Positions 51,996 to 63,221 of a stretch of DNA of 64,000 nucleotides are shown here, piece by piece. The stretch spans positions 43,893 through 107,892 of the forward strand of contig JAUCBJ010008392.1 of the NCBI GenBank assembly GCA_032718475.1. Direction: 5' to 3'. The notes under the pieces were generated by a model. The model did not search any database and had not been told where the DNA came from. It saw only the letters and a program-made list of their open reading frames with translations. The position numbers and the translations under genes are program-made. The DNA is from Nemertoderma westbladi (Eukaryota; Xenacoelomorpha; Nemertodermatida; Nemertodermatidae). How positions within the stretch are numbered: the stretch's first letter is position 1; the number at the start of each line of letters is the position of its first letter.

Positions 51996-53474
51996 TTATG
52001 TATATCCCTGTCTTTTGGGAGTAGATCGACTCATCATCTGCATATTACTAGCTGTTAACTGTTTATTGAAGTTGTCTTGCCTCTCTTGAAGATTTTCCAA
52101 CTCTAGTTGGGTTGTCTCTTCAGACGCTCTCCGTTCTGCTTCTGCCACTGCCTCTGCCGCTGCCACTGCCGCTTTTCTTTCCGCTTCGGCCGCTGCCACT
52201 GCCGCTTTTCTTTCCGCTTCTGCCTCTGCCGCTGCCGTTGCCGATGCCGCTTTTCTTTCCGCTTCTGCCGCTGCCACTGCTGCTGCCACTGCCGCTGTCT
52301 TTCTGTCTTCTATACGTTTTTTCTTTACTTGTTCTTCTTGAACCTTAGCGATGCGGATGCTTTCATTGAATTTAGCTTGGTTCGCAGCTAACCTATCCAC
52401 ATCGATTGCGTCCAACACAAGCTTGGCTCCTTCACTATTAGGGCTAAGTCCATCCAGCCGTCTCCTCAACTCTTCGTCACCTACAAAGCGTTGATAGTCT
52501 GACAGATAGATGTCAATGGCATCCCTCTTATGCGGTTTCTCTGCCGTCGCTTCACTTTCCACTTGGGAAAAAGTAGCATCTGTTGATTCTCCATGGGTTG
52601 AGCGCTCATCTAGCTGAGCTTTCCACTGAGCCGTTCCTTGAACCTGGAGACTCACCCGTTGAAACCAAGTCTTTACGGCAACTTGCAACGACGTGTCTTG
52701 TCTTCTTTTAGAAGCCTCCTCAAAGGCCGATAAGATTAGCCTGATTCGTAGAATTATTTCTCTAACTTGATAAAGCAGCTGTCCCTGCTCTTGAGGTCCT
52801 TGGGGTTGTTGAAACAGTTGTTCTTTTAATCGCTCCATAGAGCTGAAGAATCCCTGTACGTATCCTGCTGCTGACCTCTTCCACACAGCTGGATCGATGG
52901 TTTCTTTTATTACTCCCATCCTGTGTATGTCTTCCCAGGCAACTTCTGATAAGTCGAAAGGTAGTCCGGGTCCGGGGAAGTTCCATTGCGACTCGACAAT
53001 AGACTTCAGTTCTTCCCTTGTGTATCCTGCATAACTATCTTTAGTCGACCGCTTACTTCTCGCCCAATCAATTTGGTGTTCCTCCACCGCAATCAATACC
53101 CTTTTGAGTACGGCTACAGGAAGGATGAGAAGGGGATCCGAATAAACCGCATCTGCCATCTTCGCTCCGCGCTCGGGTGTCAGCTCTACAGTATCCGCAC
53201 TACTGGAGCTGTCGGGCCGCTGAGAAATGAGTTCTCGGCTCGAGTGTTGCTGCTGTTCCGCTGCTTCTTGGTCCCGCTTGACCTGAGCTCGAGTGCCTAT
53301 GATAGACCTACAATGTTGGACTAGCCTAGGGTCTGATATTACTACTGGAGGGATGATCTTTCTTACAGTAGGAGGTGAGTTGAACTTCGGTCCCACATGT
53401 TCCACACTCCTGTCTGGGTCACATATGGTTGTATCTAGGAGACTGTCTGATAGGTTTTGTTTCGTGTCAGACAT
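51996..53474 (-). pseudogene. gag: Copy B Gag, N-terminal part and coiled coil
   Basis: 492 residues starting MSDTKQNLSD. The helical N-terminal domain and the Ala/Glu/Arg coiled coil (residues about 385-460) are continuous here, which shows that the two separate frames in copy A result from a frameshift. It ends at a stop near 51,996, after KRQGY, and continues in the same frame at 51,908. Confidence 0.75.
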
Positions 53475-55842
53475 GTTGATTTGTACAGTTGAATGCCTAC
53501 TGCTATATTACAGTTTAAGCAAGTCTAGTAATTCAGTATCACTGTTAGCCTAGTAATTAATTATATAATATATTAGAATACCGGTATGCTTATAGTATAT
53601 ATATAAGTATTATTACAGACTAGGTTTGTCACAGAATACCGGTATATAATTCCAGCACAAATATATATAAATATATAATAGGCCTATCGTGGATACCGGT
53701 ATGCAGTTTACACTTATAGTATATATAAGTATAATTATTATCTAGAAATAATTACAGAATACCGGTATAATTTCAGCCTAAATTTATAAATATATAATAG
53801 GCCTATCGTGAATACCGGTATACAGCTTACACTTATAATGTATATATATAAGTATAATTGCAGACTAGAATTAATTACAGAATACCGGTATAATTTCAGC
53901 CTAACATTTATAGAAATAAATATAATAAGCCTATTGTAAATACCGGTATGTCAATTATTTTAGAATAATTGAATTTCTGAAATTTTAGGGGTTACTTGGT
54001 TACTTTAACTTACTTTATTACCGTTATTTGAGCAGTAGTCCAACTGATATTGAGACCTAGTTGTTGTATGGCAGGCCTACTATTTATAAATCGTTTGAGT
54101 TGATTTATAATATATATACCCGTTTTAATGGGTTTTGTCAATATTTGAAATAAATGTTATTATTTCTGGGGAGGAGTCACTATACAGAAGCTGTGCGCTC
54201 TCAGTGAAGTGCTACTTGTTGGACACTAAAACAAATAATTCTAATTTACCTAAGTTACTTAATACTACAAGTTACGTACAATTTGGGGTGAGATTACAAT
54301 CTCTAAATAAACACAAAAATTACAAGTACGAATTTTTAGGGTAATTTTACAAGAAGTCTACAAACCAGCCTAACAAAGGGTTAGATTATCTGGTTATTAC
54401 AAACGGACAGGGTACTACGGTATTTGAAAATAATAAGTAGTAGTAAATATACTGCGTTGTCCAGATAGGAAAAATACCACCGTCTGACGACTTATAGCCG
54501 TATCGCTATAAGTACTACGTTATGTATCACGGAGTGTTCCTACCTAGAAGTTAATTACCGCGGTCTACCAGAACCAACGTGCCTATTAACCACTTTACAA
54601 CACAAATATACTGCCTACACACTAATTACCTTCGGAAAGCACTGTACACTAAACCCTAAATTAGGTACAAGTACTTATACAACAAATAATCAGTAGTTAA
54701 AATACTTGAACAGCTAAAAGAACCACGGTATCTGCTGGAGTGACCGGGGCACAAAATCACCAGTCTTTACCTACGCCAAGCAGCCCTGATGTAGTACCGG
54801 GGTTAATTTAACTATAACGGTATATATAACAAGCACAATTACTGTAGGAATAAACTTGGGGTATGAATGTTGCGAATAATCGCATAAACTCTGAATAATA
54901 AATATTACGCTACCCGTACAAACTACTCAAACAAAATACAAACCAAACGCTGGCAGACTACTATCAAGCCTTAATAAACTACAGTATGTGCAGACTCCGA
55001 AATGGTTAGTTAGTATGCGTTCTAACCGAGTAGTACGACTTATTCTTTCGGGGGGGGGGGGGGGGGGGGATTTACCTTACAGCTCTAGATGCCCCTACTT
55101 TCCTAACCGGCACTTTATCGGACATACACTCTACACACACCACAATCTCTTCAGACTTAACAACCGCCAGACAACAATCTAGCCTATAAATTATCTGAAT
55201 AAGAAATATTACGGTACCTGTACAGACTACACAAACAAGGTACAGACCAAACGATGGCAGACTACTATCAAGCCTAAATAAACTACAGGACATGCAGACT
55301 CCGAAATGGTTAGTTAGTATGCATTCTAACCTAGTAGTACGACTTATTCTTTTGGGGGGGGTTTACCTTACAGCTCTAGCTGCCCCTACGTTCCTAACCG
55401 GCACTTTATCGGACATACACTCTACATGCACTGCAATCCGTTCAGACCTATCAACAGTCAGACAACAGTCCAGCCTACAAATTATCTGTACGATCTGAGC
55501 AGGCTTACACGTCTTCTGCTCAATATTAGCCTACTAGTAAATAAAACTGACAGAAATAAGTAAACCATGCAAAGGAATAAGGGGTGAGCAATCCCTAATC
55601 CCCTAACAGCCTACAATATACAATATATCACAATCGAAATAATACTGATGTACCTATACCAGTATACTGCTGTAAGTACCGGTTCCGGTGGTTAGGTAGT
55701 TAGGCCTACAGGTTACCGGTCGACCGGTACTTCAGCTTTATTGCTTACTGCAATAAAGAAACAATAACTGTTACTGTTCTTACCAGAACAATATTAAACT
55801 GTATTTATTGCCTACACTGCAATCTAGATTAAAAACTGTTAT
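53475..55842 (-). other. Leader of copy B with repeat arrays and a 20-G run
   Basis: Matches the leader of copy A. 53,575-53,950 holds seven ATACCGGTAT palindromes. 54,980-55,500 holds two copies of the block of about 300 bp, the first with a run of 20 G at 55,050-55,069. In sense direction the GGTAAA sites next to the G runs resemble splice donors. No gene. Confidence 0.6.
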
Positions 55843-56947
55843 TGTTCGCGCTTTAAGACTTTTGGCAGTTTAACCCGCCAAATCTATATGTCTTCTAGGT
55901 TATAAATCGACTTTAGCCTATGACAAGTATTTGATACAAATAAATCCAACATTAGCCGAAGCCAGTCTATGCGCGACCATTCACCCGCTGGATATACGCG
56001 GGAGACTGGATTCGGATGCTTTAATTTGATTGCGGTGCAGGCCTACCGTTCTATTCGATTGATCATTAATATATAATCTCTGACAAATATTATTCACTTT
56101 CGGGAAATATTAGCAGTTCCTTTAGGACGTGGCGCTCTATCCATATAAACAGAGTTATGACTTACACTATACACAACGGGATGGCTTATAGATCACAAAA
56201 GGTGCATTCTTTAGGAAATGCTTTGTTACTCGGTCAAGCACATACAGACTATTGCACACCACTGCACACTGAATTGCCGATATTCACTGATTTTAATCAT
56301 GTATAAAGAGAACAGCAACCGACATTTGTAGGGCCTATTAAGTAGCATTGAATTCACTACAAACCACGATAATGTATGTCGCAATTGCTATATGTAACCG
56401 GTCTCTCTAACCTTAGTGTATCAAGAAGATTGGGGTTTCTGATCGTTTATCAATATTCTCAAAATAACAATATGCAAACGAATGATACATTTAATAACAA
56501 ACCGTAAATAGCAGTAAATAATGCGGTGAAAAGCAGTTTGAGTTTACAGCACGTAGTATGCAGTACCGTGCCAGACCAGGTAGGTAGTGTGCCAAGTTAA
56601 CCAAGATAACAGTTTTGTGATCTTATAATTAAAGACATTCTAATGTTGGAAAATTCAGAAACATTCCACAGCCGATGATGTTCTAAGCTGGGAAAAACGT
56701 CATTACTGAATCATGTGATTCGTGGTATACATTTTACACACAAAGAGGTAATCTATCACTGTGATTGGTCAACTGTTGTTCTGATTGGTTGATCGAACGG
56801 AACAAAGAGGCTACACAAGTACAGCAAATCAGCCAACCAGCGGGCGGATTGTGCCACTAGAAGATACAGTTTAGAGGATTTGAGCGAATGGGGGAAAACT
56901 GGATTACGAATGGAAAAAGCCAGTTATATCCCCCAAAAGCTTTTACA
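55843..56947 (-). repeat. LTR of copy B (5' LTR in sense direction)
   Basis: 1,105 bp, nearly identical to 44,497-45,601. The differences I see include ACCCGGG/ACGCGGG, GTACTATT/GTTCTATT, GATCGTT/GATCATT, TCTCCAAA/TCTCAAAA and GACGTT/GACATT. The GATGA duplication follows at 56,948. Confidence 0.9.
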
Positions 56948-57220
56948 GATGACTCGATGAACGAGGATTTTGGAAGGCTTGCGAGCCTACCGAAAAATCC
57001 AAAGGTCATTGACCCCACCCACCAGGCTTCGACACCGGTCGTTGATCTTGGAAGGCTTGCGAGCCTACCGACAGATCAAGAAGTTGTCAAACCGCCGCAC
57101 GACGATTCGACGCCGACTAGTGACACCGGAAGGCTTGCGAGCCTACCAGACACATTGACACTAGCCACCGCAGCGGACGAAGATGTGGACGAGGACCATG
57201 GCCAGTGTAAGCAGCGCTAG
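56948..57220 (+). pseudogene. BEL-2 protease-RT linker with three GRLASLP repeats
   Basis: Continues the gag-protease frame after the copy B insertion; the open frame seen from 56,888 begins inside the LTR by chance. It contains three exact 78-bp periods (56,972, 57,050, 57,128), each starting with a GGAAGGC palindrome and read as GRLASLP plus 19 variable residues rich in D, P and T. It stops at TAG 57,218. The pol frame opens at 57,211 in the -1 phase, directly after a TAA. Confidence 0.75.
56972..57205 (+). repeat. Three 78-bp repeats with GGAAGGC palindrome copies 4-6
   Basis: GGAAGGCTTGCGAGCCTACC is unchanged at 56,972, 57,050 and 57,128, while the 58 bp between copies have diverged strongly. 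The palindrome is thus the best-conserved part of the repeat. Confidence 0.85.
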
Positions 57221-57252
57221 ACCGACTGCTGACTGAACGGACCATTCAATGG

Positions 57253-58560
57253 TTGGAACAGGATTCAGCAGAACCCGGTAGTTACGAGACCGCTATGTCA
57301 GAACAGGAAAAACGGTCATTAAATATTATGAGAGATACCATTCGCCAGACCGCGAATGGCCACTATGAGGTTGGTATGTTGTGGCGCAATGGACAACCTA
57401 AACTCGTTAACAATTACCCGCTTGCTTTGAGGCGACTCAAATCAATAAGGCAGCGATTGTTGCGAGACGAGACGGCCCATATGCAATACAATGCGCAACT
57501 TCAGACGTATCTCCAAAAGGGATACGCCATTAGGATGTTAAATCCCAAGGTAACCACAGATCAGACATATTACCGGCCACATCATTTTGTTCGACACCCG
57601 GACAAACCTGGCAAGGTGCGTGTAGTCAACGACTGCGCCGCGCTTTACCAAGGGATGTCTATGAACAGCGAATTGATGGACGGGCCGAATATGAACAATT
57701 ACCTCATGGGAGTCCTAATGCGTTTTAGACAACGCAAAGTGGCTTTCACCTGTGACGTAGAGGCCATGTTTCACCAGGTTAAGGCTTTGGAGCGGGACAG
57801 GGACAGCTTGAGGTTTCTTTGGCATCCGGACGGAAACTTAGAACTTCCGCCAGAAACTTACCAAATGCAGGTAAGAGTTTTCGGAGCCAGGGACAGCCCC
57901 AACTGCACCATGTATGCCTTAAAGCAGACCGCATTGGACAGACGAGACCAATTTGACCCAGAAGTAGTTCGGACTGTGGAACGAGATTTCTACGTGGATG
58001 ACGGCCTCAAGAGTTGTGACACTTTGGAGCGCGCTACAACCGTAGCACACCAACTCCAGGATTGTCTCGCTGAGGGCGGATTCCGCCTTACGAAGTTCGC
58101 TTCCAATGAACCCGAACTAGTGAACTCATTTGACCCGACGGATCGTAGTGGAGGTGACTTGGCGACTAAAGTATTAGGACTTAGTTGGGACCCTAACACC
58201 AACAATTTTAGGGTACGTGTAAGGTCCAACGACCAGACTAGACCTCTCACTAAGAGGACTTGCTTATCGACCATGAGTCGATTGTATGACCCATTGTGTT
58301 CCATTAATCCAGTGATCCTACATGCTAGGATCATACTCCGCAGTATTTGGCAAGCAGGACTGGAATGGGACGATCCCATCCCAGAAAAGTTAGCTGAGCG
58401 ATGGAGGGACTGGGAAGCCCAACTGACGTTCCTACAAGACTATACCATACCGAGGGTATACTTTCCTTTGCAGACCACCTTTCCAGCCGATTTAGAGCTT
58501 TACAGCTTTAGTGACGCTAGCAAGGATGGATTGGGGGTTACTTTATACCTTAGACGATAA
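57253..58560 (+). CDS. pol: BEL-2 pol: reverse transcriptase and start of RNase H
   Basis: 435 residues; the frame really opens at 57,211 and the listed start is a TTG. The RT has VRVVNDCAALYQG, FTCDVEAMFHQV, FGARDSPN and the catalytic YVDD at residues 247-250. RNase H begins near residue 415 with YSFSDASKDGLG, whose Asp is the first catalytic residue. A TAA at 58,558 interrupts RNase H; the same frame continues in the next entry, so this is a single nonsense change. Close to BEL-1 pol in order and motifs but clearly diverged. Confidence 0.85.
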   Translation: MEQDSAEPGSYETAMSEQEKRSLNIMRDTIRQTANGHYEVGMLWRNGQPKLVNNYPLALRRLKSIRQRLLRDETAHMQYNAQLQTYLQKGYAIRMLNPKVTTDQTYYRPHHFVRHPDKPGKVRVVNDCAALYQGMSMNSELMDGPNMNNYLMGVLMRFRQRKVAFTCDVEAMFHQVKALERDRDSLRFLWHPDGNLELPPETYQMQVRVFGARDSPNCTMYALKQTALDRRDQFDPEVVRTVERDFYVDDGLKSCDTLERATTVAHQLQDCLAEGGFRLTKFASNEPELVNSFDPTDRSGGDLATKVLGLSWDPNTNNFRVRVRSNDQTRPLTKRTCLSTMSRLYDPLCSINPVILHARIILRSIWQAGLEWDDPIPEKLAERWRDWEAQLTFLQDYTIPRVYFPLQTTFPADLELYSFSDASKDGLGVTLYLRR

Positions 58561-61296
58561 GTGACATCGGACAGCTACGATGTGTCTCTCGTAACTTCTA
58601 GGGCTAGAACAATGCCGTTGAAGTATATGACTGTACCTCGTGGAGAGCTGCAAGCCGGGACGATATCCACCGATATTGTCAGTCTAGTTCAACGCAAGCT
58701 GGAGGCTAACTTGAAGGTCACATATTGGACGGATGCGACGTTGGTACTTTGGTACATAAACAACGAAGCATTTGAGTTCAAGACTTTCGTAGCCAACAGA
58801 CGGGCTGAAATATTAGACCGGTTGCTCAAACAAGATTGGCGTCACTGTCCAGGGAAGCTGAACCCAGCTGACATCGCGTCACGGGGGATGCAACCGCTTG
58901 ACTTTTGTAAACCGGACAATAAATCCTTTTGGTTTAGAGGACCCGATTTCCTACAACGACCATCAGACGAATGGCCACCGTTATTCGACGCGACAACCAA
59001 CACCATACCAGAAGGTGCCGAGATAAAAATCGACAAGGTTGTCAAATCTAAAGCGAAAGCCAACGCCAAGGTCAAGAGGAAACAAGGAGGGACGAAATTT
59101 TATGACCTGGACGCTAGACCTGACATTACGCCAGACGTCTCACCAGAATCTCGACCAGACGCTCGTACGAATCTTTCACCGGATGTTCCGCGGGAGCTTT
59201 CACCAGACGTTTCGCCGGATTGTTCACAAGACTACTCGCCAGATTATTCACCAGAAGCGACACCAGATTGTTCTCCGGATTGTTCGCCAGATTGTTTTAT
59301 GGAACTCTCGACAGAATGTCTACCGGACGTCTCACCAGACTTTCCACCAGACATCTCGACAGACTGTCCACCAGACTTTGGACCAGACTTTCTGACAGAA
59401 GTTACGCCAGACAGACCTTGGGACCGACGACAGGACATTTCCCCGGAAGTTCCGCGCTATGTCTCACCAGACGTCTCACCAGACTGTTCACCGGACGCTT
59501 CACCAGACTGTCTACTAGACACTCCACTAGAAGACCCATTGGAGCGGACTTTTAGAGACTTACCAAATTTGACTTCTTTGGACGACAAAGGTGTGGCCAC
59601 AGCGATCACACTCTGCTCAAAGAAGGTACTTGACTTACCACCTACAGGTAAACGTGTGACTAAGGTTAGGAAGCTTACAGGCTCACAGGAACACACAGGT
59701 ACTGTAGAGTTGAAACCGTTACTGCCAGTCGACACATTAGGTGCGGACGGTAAAGGTAAGACCGTAGAGATTGACATACTTGGGGACTCAGACAAACCTA
59801 CCGGAAGGCCCGTGGGCCTACCAAGTCCAGACAAGTATCCACACTATGACTATACCTTACCTGATGACGTCACTAACACTTACGTTGACAGGATAGTGAA
59901 CCTAACTAGATCATGGACTGACGCGTGCCGCAAGTTAGCATGGCTCAAACGTTTGAGACAATATGCCAGAGGCAAACACGACTTTCCTAGAAGACTTACC
60001 TTAAGGGAAGTTGGTCATTGTGAAGTTGATATCATTCGCTATTATCAATTGCGATATTTCGCACGAGAGTTCACAGCGATCAACCAAGGTAAACAGATTA
60101 AGTCTTCACCGATTTTGAGTTGGAGTCCGATTATTTACCGTGGCTTACTTTGTCACAAGTCCAGACTCCAAAACATCGACTTTGCACTAGACTTTAGGTA
60201 TCCTATCATCATACCGCAACACCATGAATTACAGCGCGCTATGATACTGGACGCACATGTACAACTCAAACACATGGGTAGACACCACTGTCTATCACAC
60301 TTACGATCGAGGTTTGTACTGATTAGACCTAGTAAGGCACTGAGTTCGGTAACACGGAACTGTATGATTTGTAAGAAGGTGCACGCAAGGATAGGACACC
60401 AAGAAATGAGTGAACTACCACTAGCGAGATTACAGGCATTTAGACCCCCTTTCACTGAGACAGGGATAGACTGTTTTGGACCCATAATTGCGAAACGCGG
60501 AAGGGTACAGGTAAAACGTTGGGGATTGATCTTCACTTGCATGGCCAGCAGAGCTGTCCATATAGAGCGTGTGACAGATTTGACCACCAATGCCTTTATC
60601 CTAGCCTTACGGCGATTTATCGCTAGACGTGGATTGGTCAAATCCATTTACTGCGACCAAGGGACAAACTTTGTGGGTGCATGGAACGAAATAACCAGAG
60701 CTTTGAGAAAGTTGGACCAAAACCAGATTTCCGAGGAACTACGTCCTCACCGAATTGTTTGGAATTTTAATACTCCAGACAGTCCGTGGAGAGGCGGTGT
60801 TTGGGAAAGGCTGATTGGCTCAATCAAGACAGCTATGGCTAAAGTAATACCGACGCAACACATATTGACATACGACCAACTGACGACGTTGTTAATAGAA
60901 ATCGAAGCGATTTTGAACACTAGACCGATCGCTTTGATCCCAGACAATAACGACGCACAGTTTGCCTTGACACCAGCGCACCTGCTTATGAAGGCACCGA
61001 CGACATTGTTGCCCATTTCGGTACCCGTTAATCGCGACGGATACGGCAACAAAGCTTGGAAAATCACTCAATTGCTTGCAAATAAATTCTGGGAAATATG
61101 GCAGAAATATTATTTGCCCTCTATTTCAACCAGAACCTCTTGGTATCTTAATACCCGATGTTTGAGACGAGGAGAGTATGTTTTATTGGCTGAAGCCAAT
61201 CTGAAAAGACGGTTTTGGCTGACTGGAGTCATTTTGACCATGCACCCTACATCTGGTGTAGTGAGAACAGTACCTAAAGAGGTGAGGTCTCTATAG
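58561..61296 (+). CDS. pol: BEL-2 pol: RNase H end, SPD-repeat insert, integrase
   Basis: 911 residues. The rest of RNase H has RGELQ near 27 and YWTDAT near 55, then NPADIASRG near 101. Residues about 184-325 are a low-complexity insert of SPD, SPDC and similar units. The integrase follows: an HHCC-type zinc site (HVQLKH near 567, CMIC near 601) and catalytic D637, D699 and E749 in GIDCFGP, YCDQGTNF and WERLIGS. The C-terminal part (WQKYYLP, GEYVLLAEANLKRRFWLTG, VRTV) matches the usual end of BEL/Pao integrases. Stop at 61,294. All catalytic residues are present, yet the copy is broken by the upstream stops and insertions. Confidence 0.9.
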   Translation: MTSDSYDVSLVTSRARTMPLKYMTVPRGELQAGTISTDIVSLVQRKLEANLKVTYWTDATLVLWYINNEAFEFKTFVANRRAEILDRLLKQDWRHCPGKLNPADIASRGMQPLDFCKPDNKSFWFRGPDFLQRPSDEWPPLFDATTNTIPEGAEIKIDKVVKSKAKANAKVKRKQGGTKFYDLDARPDITPDVSPESRPDARTNLSPDVPRELSPDVSPDCSQDYSPDYSPEATPDCSPDCSPDCFMELSTECLPDVSPDFPPDISTDCPPDFGPDFLTEVTPDRPWDRRQDISPEVPRYVSPDVSPDCSPDASPDCLLDTPLEDPLERTFRDLPNLTSLDDKGVATAITLCSKKVLDLPPTGKRVTKVRKLTGSQEHTGTVELKPLLPVDTLGADGKGKTVEIDILGDSDKPTGRPVGLPSPDKYPHYDYTLPDDVTNTYVDRIVNLTRSWTDACRKLAWLKRLRQYARGKHDFPRRLTLREVGHCEVDIIRYYQLRYFAREFTAINQGKQIKSSPILSWSPIIYRGLLCHKSRLQNIDFALDFRYPIIIPQHHELQRAMILDAHVQLKHMGRHHCLSHLRSRFVLIRPSKALSSVTRNCMICKKVHARIGHQEMSELPLARLQAFRPPFTETGIDCFGPIIAKRGRVQVKRWGLIFTCMASRAVHIERVTDLTTNAFILALRRFIARRGLVKSIYCDQGTNFVGAWNEITRALRKLDQNQISEELRPHRIVWNFNTPDSPWRGGVWERLIGSIKTAMAKVIPTQHILTYDQLTTLLIEIEAILNTRPIALIPDNNDAQFALTPAHLLMKAPTTLLPISVPVNRDGYGNKAWKITQLLANKFWEIWQKYYLPSISTRTSWYLNTRCLRRGEYVLLAEANLKRRFWLTGVILTMHPTSGVVRTVPKEVRSL
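59110..59535 (+). repeat. SPD-coding tandem repeat inside pol
   Basis: Imperfect repeats of 12-15 bp of the type TCACCAGACTGTTCACCAGAC encode strings of S/T-P-D/E with C, V, F or Y. All copies stay in frame. Neither BEL-1 (which ends earlier) nor the pol remnants of copies A and B show this stretch. Confidence 0.85.
59803..59822 (+). repeat. GGAAGGC palindrome, copy 7 (compensated variant)
   Basis: GGAAGGCCCGTGGGCCTACC: the stem AGGCCC/GGGCCT has changed on both sides compared with AGGCTC/GAGCCT, so pairing is preserved. It is read in frame within pol. Confidence 0.75.
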
Positions 61297-62911
61297 GGGT
61301 GCTGTTAACAGGCGGCGGCGGACTCGTGAGGGTCTCGGGGCACGTTAAATCCTTACTAAGTGCAAGGGAGATACTGAAGGCCCTCGTGTCTAACGAACCA
61401 TGGATCGACATGGTGCCGTGGTTCCGTCTAGTCGGCATGTTGCCGTACTGCCAGTCCTGTACACAGTAGGGGTGGTGGCATGGCGTGATTTGTGGTTCAT
61501 GTGGTGTGAACTATGTTTTGTATGTGAGCAACCAGTGGCAGTTGGCTTGGGGCTTGGATGGTTCCATTGGCCATCAGCTGTTCCGTTTTTTTGATACTGT
61601 TATGTTATTGTCTCCATGTTCAGCTGATTGGTCTTTGGTGGGTTAGCCGTCTGGGTCTCTGAGTCTCTGTTGCTGTAGGTACGTGAGTACATGTGATTGT
61701 ATGTGTGGCCACTGCGAGTGATTATGGAACCCTTGCCAGTTGGTCCAGACGCCGCTGGTATTAGTAGGACCATATCTCTACTGCGCCCCAGCATACTTTG
61801 TGCACACAAAGTTATTTTGCCCTGACGGCAAAATAAGGTACTCTCGACTCTATATGAGTTGATACAATTTTGTCCCCTCTGATTTGACCCCGATTTTGTC
61901 TTTCATGATATGTGCATGGTATGTGTTCGATTTTGTGCTTACCGTTGTGTACTTGATTTTGTGAACATCTGTTGAGTACACATGTACAGTGACTGGTAAG
62001 TGGTTACTTGTTCAGTAGCTTTTGAGCTACAGACAGTATTGTCTTTTCAATACTGCCGGCGAGGCAGATGAAAACGAGTCAAAATTCCATGTTGGGTAGC
62101 GCAAGCCCGCTTGGGACAAGACCGTCGGTTAGGCCCAAGGGTGACCTTGGTGCTCGATCGCTATCGACTGGTCCACCTGCCGGTTGACTCTTTGTTATAC
62201 TTTTGAGTTGGCTCAATGTACAGTCAGGCCACAGTAAGTTGACAGTAGCTGCCCATCTGGCTACACGTTCGACGAGCTGAGCCGGTGTGATCGGGGGACC
62301 GAAAACAGAACCCGGGAAGCATCGGGCCACCCTCCGGCCCGGTCTGATACCCAAAGAGTCAGACTGGCCCCAGGGGTGGTGGAAAGGTGTCCGCCTCGTG
62401 GGTGCGCCTCGGGAAGGAGCCCAGAAGGACACAAGCGTACTGTAAGGACTATCGACGGTCGTACCGTAGACAGACCTGTACAACGTCTCGTGCTCCTTGA
62501 GGAGACTAGAAACGAGACAGGAGACTACAAATCTCCACCCAATATTAGTAAATAGAGATGTGGGACCTTTGTTGGCCGCCACATAGACCTACCGTATTTT
62601 AGTAATTTAGTATTTGTATTACTGTATGTGCATTTGTAATCCTCTTCACTGTAGATAGAGACAGCGGTGGAATTCCATTGTCTTTATATGTGAACATGGA
62701 GGGTAGTACCCTTATGTATCACATAGGATCGGGATTGTGTGTACAGTAGGAATGGAATTCCACTTGGAACCCACAAGTGAGACAATTTTTCAAAAATTAT
62801 TAGACAAATCCATTTAGTTGGATTTAAATTTAAGAAAAATGATTCTCCAGTGAATGCGAATTCTAGAATACCGCTAGATAAAAATTAAAATTGGGGAGGA
62901 CAAGAGCGGAT

Positions 62912-62931
62912 GGAAGGCTTGCGAGCCTACC
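62912..62931 (+). repeat. GGAAGGC palindrome, copy 8 (non-coding)
   Basis: GGAAGGCTTGCGAGCCTACC, identical to the copies in the linker but placed in the non-coding gap after pol. Its presence outside any frame argues that the DNA or RNA, not the peptide, is what is kept. Confidence 0.85.
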
Positions 62932-63221
62932 GATAAATTTTTTTTTGGAAAAGAAAACCGGCCTTGTTCTACGTAGTCGTGTCTACTATTATTTAGACCG
63001 AATTAATTCTCGACTGCATTATTTCTTTGGGAATGTAGTGTGGGAAATTAAAAGGTGAGTATTTTAGACTCGCGGCTAGTTTACCCGGAATTCGTTTTTT
63101 ATCGGCACATTTTTGGATTAGGAGCCAGTGCGAAATCACGCTAACCCGAAGTCATTAGGCAAATGGGTTGGGGTTTTAGAACAAAGTTGAGCCAAAAGCC
63201 GACAAACTCTAAGTCACCTCA

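Larger units (their letters stand above)
44497..56947 (-). mobile_element. Copy B: second non-autonomous BEL-type LTR element
   Basis: 12.45 kb, same family and orientation as copy A, flanked by GATGA (44,492-44,496 and 56,948-56,952). The two LTRs are 1,105 bp each and differ at only about five bases by eye, so it is younger than copy A. Gag and protease are nearly open, the RT deletion is the same as in copy A, X1 and the start of X2 remain, and a further deletion at about 45,847 removes the rest of X2 and nearly all of X3. Confidence 0.9.

Noticed and set aside
52107-52391. Plus-strand Cys/Arg/Phe-rich and Leu/Pro-rich frames, also near 39,472
   Set aside because: Shadows of the Ala/Glu/Arg repeat in Gag of copies A and B.
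56888-56947. Start of the 56,888 frame as a gene start
   Set aside because: The first 20 codons lie inside the LTR of copy B; the real frame comes from BEL-2 on the other side of the insertion.
61400-61594. Small hydrophobic frame after pol as an envelope fragment
   Set aside because: Only 64 codons, Val/Trp-rich from GT-rich sequence, and no counterpart in the other elements.
62079-62582. Minus-strand frame of 167 residues after BEL-2 pol
   Set aside because: No similarity, no motif, opposite to the element, and its matching gap in copies A and B has no such frame.
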